From Ensifer sp. LC163 (GTDB lineage: Bacteria > Pseudomonadota > Alphaproteobacteria > Rhizobiales > Rhizobiaceae), in assembly GCF_001695855.1 (NCBI RefSeq), contig NZ_MBSS01000012.1, forward strand, positions 744,001-808,000: a stretch of 64,000 nt of DNA, written 5' to 3'. Every line of letters begins with the position of its first letter. Position 1 is the first letter of the stretch. Of this stretch, positions 63,525 to 64,000 are shown in pieces. A program made the translations under genes and the position numbers. The notes under the pieces are model-generated. The model had not been told where the DNA came from. It ran no database searches and worked only from the letters and a program-made list of their open reading frames with translations.

Positions 63525-64000
63525 TCAATCCTTCAAGACGACGCCGGCGTCTTCGCCGAACGAGATCCAGACCTGTTGGTCGTAACCGAAGGGGTCTTCG
63601 ACAGCGCGCACTGCGTTGAGCGAGGACGCCTTGACCACCCTTCCATCTTTCAGCCTGACGTGAAAGACGGTCATGTCGCCGAGATAGCCGACGTCCCAGA
63701 TCTCACCCTCGACGGCATTGACAGGCGCATGCGCCGGCGGCTGCCGGCTGACACGGATCTTTTCCGGGCGAATGGCGACCGCAGCCTTGGCCCCGATGGC
63801 CAGCTTCTCCGGCGATGCCATGCGGACGGGAAAGCCGTTGCCGGTTTCAATGCTGAGATAGCCGCTTTCGGCGGCAGCGACGGTTCCGTCGAAGATATTC
63901 ACGTCACCGATGAAGTCGGCGACGAAACGCGAGTTCGGCGCCTCGTAGATTTCGGCCGGTGTTGCCACCTGCGCGACCTTGCCGTGGCTCATGACCGCAA
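63525..64000 (-). CDS. potG: Spermidine/putrescine ABC transporter ATP-binding protein PotG (C-terminal part)
   Basis: This is the end of a PotA/PotG-type ATPase; its 5' part lies beyond the window. The visible part starts after the H-loop (..[21 protein letters not shown]) and includes [12 protein letters not shown], followed by the TOBE domain ([31 protein letters not shown]). The frame is open to 64000. With potH and potI it forms a polyamine importer; the binding protein PotF is presumably just outside. Confidence 0.92.
   Translation of the reverse strand, partial: AVMSHGKVAQVATPAEIYEAPNSRFVADFIGDVNIFDGTVAAAESGYLSIETGNGFPVRMASPEKLAIGAKAAVAIRPEKIRVSRQPPAHAPVNAVEGEIWDVGYLGDMTVFHVRLKDGRVVKASSLNAVRAVEDPFGYDQQVWISFGEDAGVVLKD

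Overview
The window looks like a chromosomal segment of a Sinorhizobium/Ensifer-type alphaproteobacterium (Rhizobiales). Grounds: an orthodox RirA iron regulator with an Irr-type box upstream, a PhyR-NepR general stress response pair with matching promoters, a PdhS-like cell-cycle kinase, an alphaproteobacterial tRNA-His without an encoded G-1, rhizobial intergenic repeats, and the grouping rirA / dppABCDF / fbpA / mmsA / acetoacetyl-CoA synthetase / potGHI. From memory this grouping resembles the S. meliloti chromosome around rirA; I could not search to confirm it.

Positions 1-21325 form an accessory island. Three same-orientation copies of a repeat (about 1080-1475, 8985-9370, 21100-21325) split it into compartments. 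Left of copy 1 lies a UvrD-type helicase gene that is broken at its 5' end and leaves the window. Between copies 1 and 2 lie an IS91-type transposase with a partner tyrosine recombinase, and a 1426-residue protein with a sacsin/NO VEIN-like GHKL ATPase domain at the N-terminus and a DUF3883 (NOV_C) PD-(D/E)xK-like domain at the C-terminus. Between copies 2 and 3 lie an IS21-family element (9380-15416, 7-bp target duplication) whose istA is split by a three-recombinase RIT element, and a 1697-residue protein joining a DEDD-type exonuclease domain, a RecQ helicase and a UvrD helicase. Gene fragments sit beside the repeats. The two giant proteins are the best candidates for undescribed or little-described anti-phage or anti-plasmid functions.

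From about 21.5 kb the sequence reads as ordinary chromosome. Positions 21.5-28 kb carry an outer-membrane beta-barrel protein, a YegP-like protein, a fumarylacetoacetate hydrolase-family enzyme, a TetR/SDR divergent pair with visible operators, and a DadA-like oxidoreductase. Positions 24.3-33 kb hold six matches to the EcfG-type sigma promoter (GGAAC-N16/17-CGTT). Each points at a small stress or envelope gene (DUF1328, CsbD, glycine-zipper lipoprotein, small membrane proteins, a divergent NepR-like microprotein), and they surround a nepR-phyR pair that has no sigma gene beside it.

Positions 33-39 kb encode RidA and a complete dppABCDF dipeptide transporter, all on the minus strand. Positions 39.7-42.9 kb hold a LuxR-type regulator, a single-domain receiver, rirA and, divergently, the iron-binding protein FbpA; the matching FbpB-type permease is about 13 kb away at 55.7 kb. 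Positions 42.9-51.8 kb carry an M48 peptidase/DUF898 pair, mmsA with a divergent LysR regulator, a peroxiredoxin-like protein, a class III cyclase/TPR protein, tRNA-His and a phasin gene with TGCA-type operators. Positions 52-64 kb carry the PdhS-like kinase, FbpB, acetoacetyl-CoA synthetase, an AsmA-like protein and the pot polyamine transporter, whose ATPase gene leaves the window.
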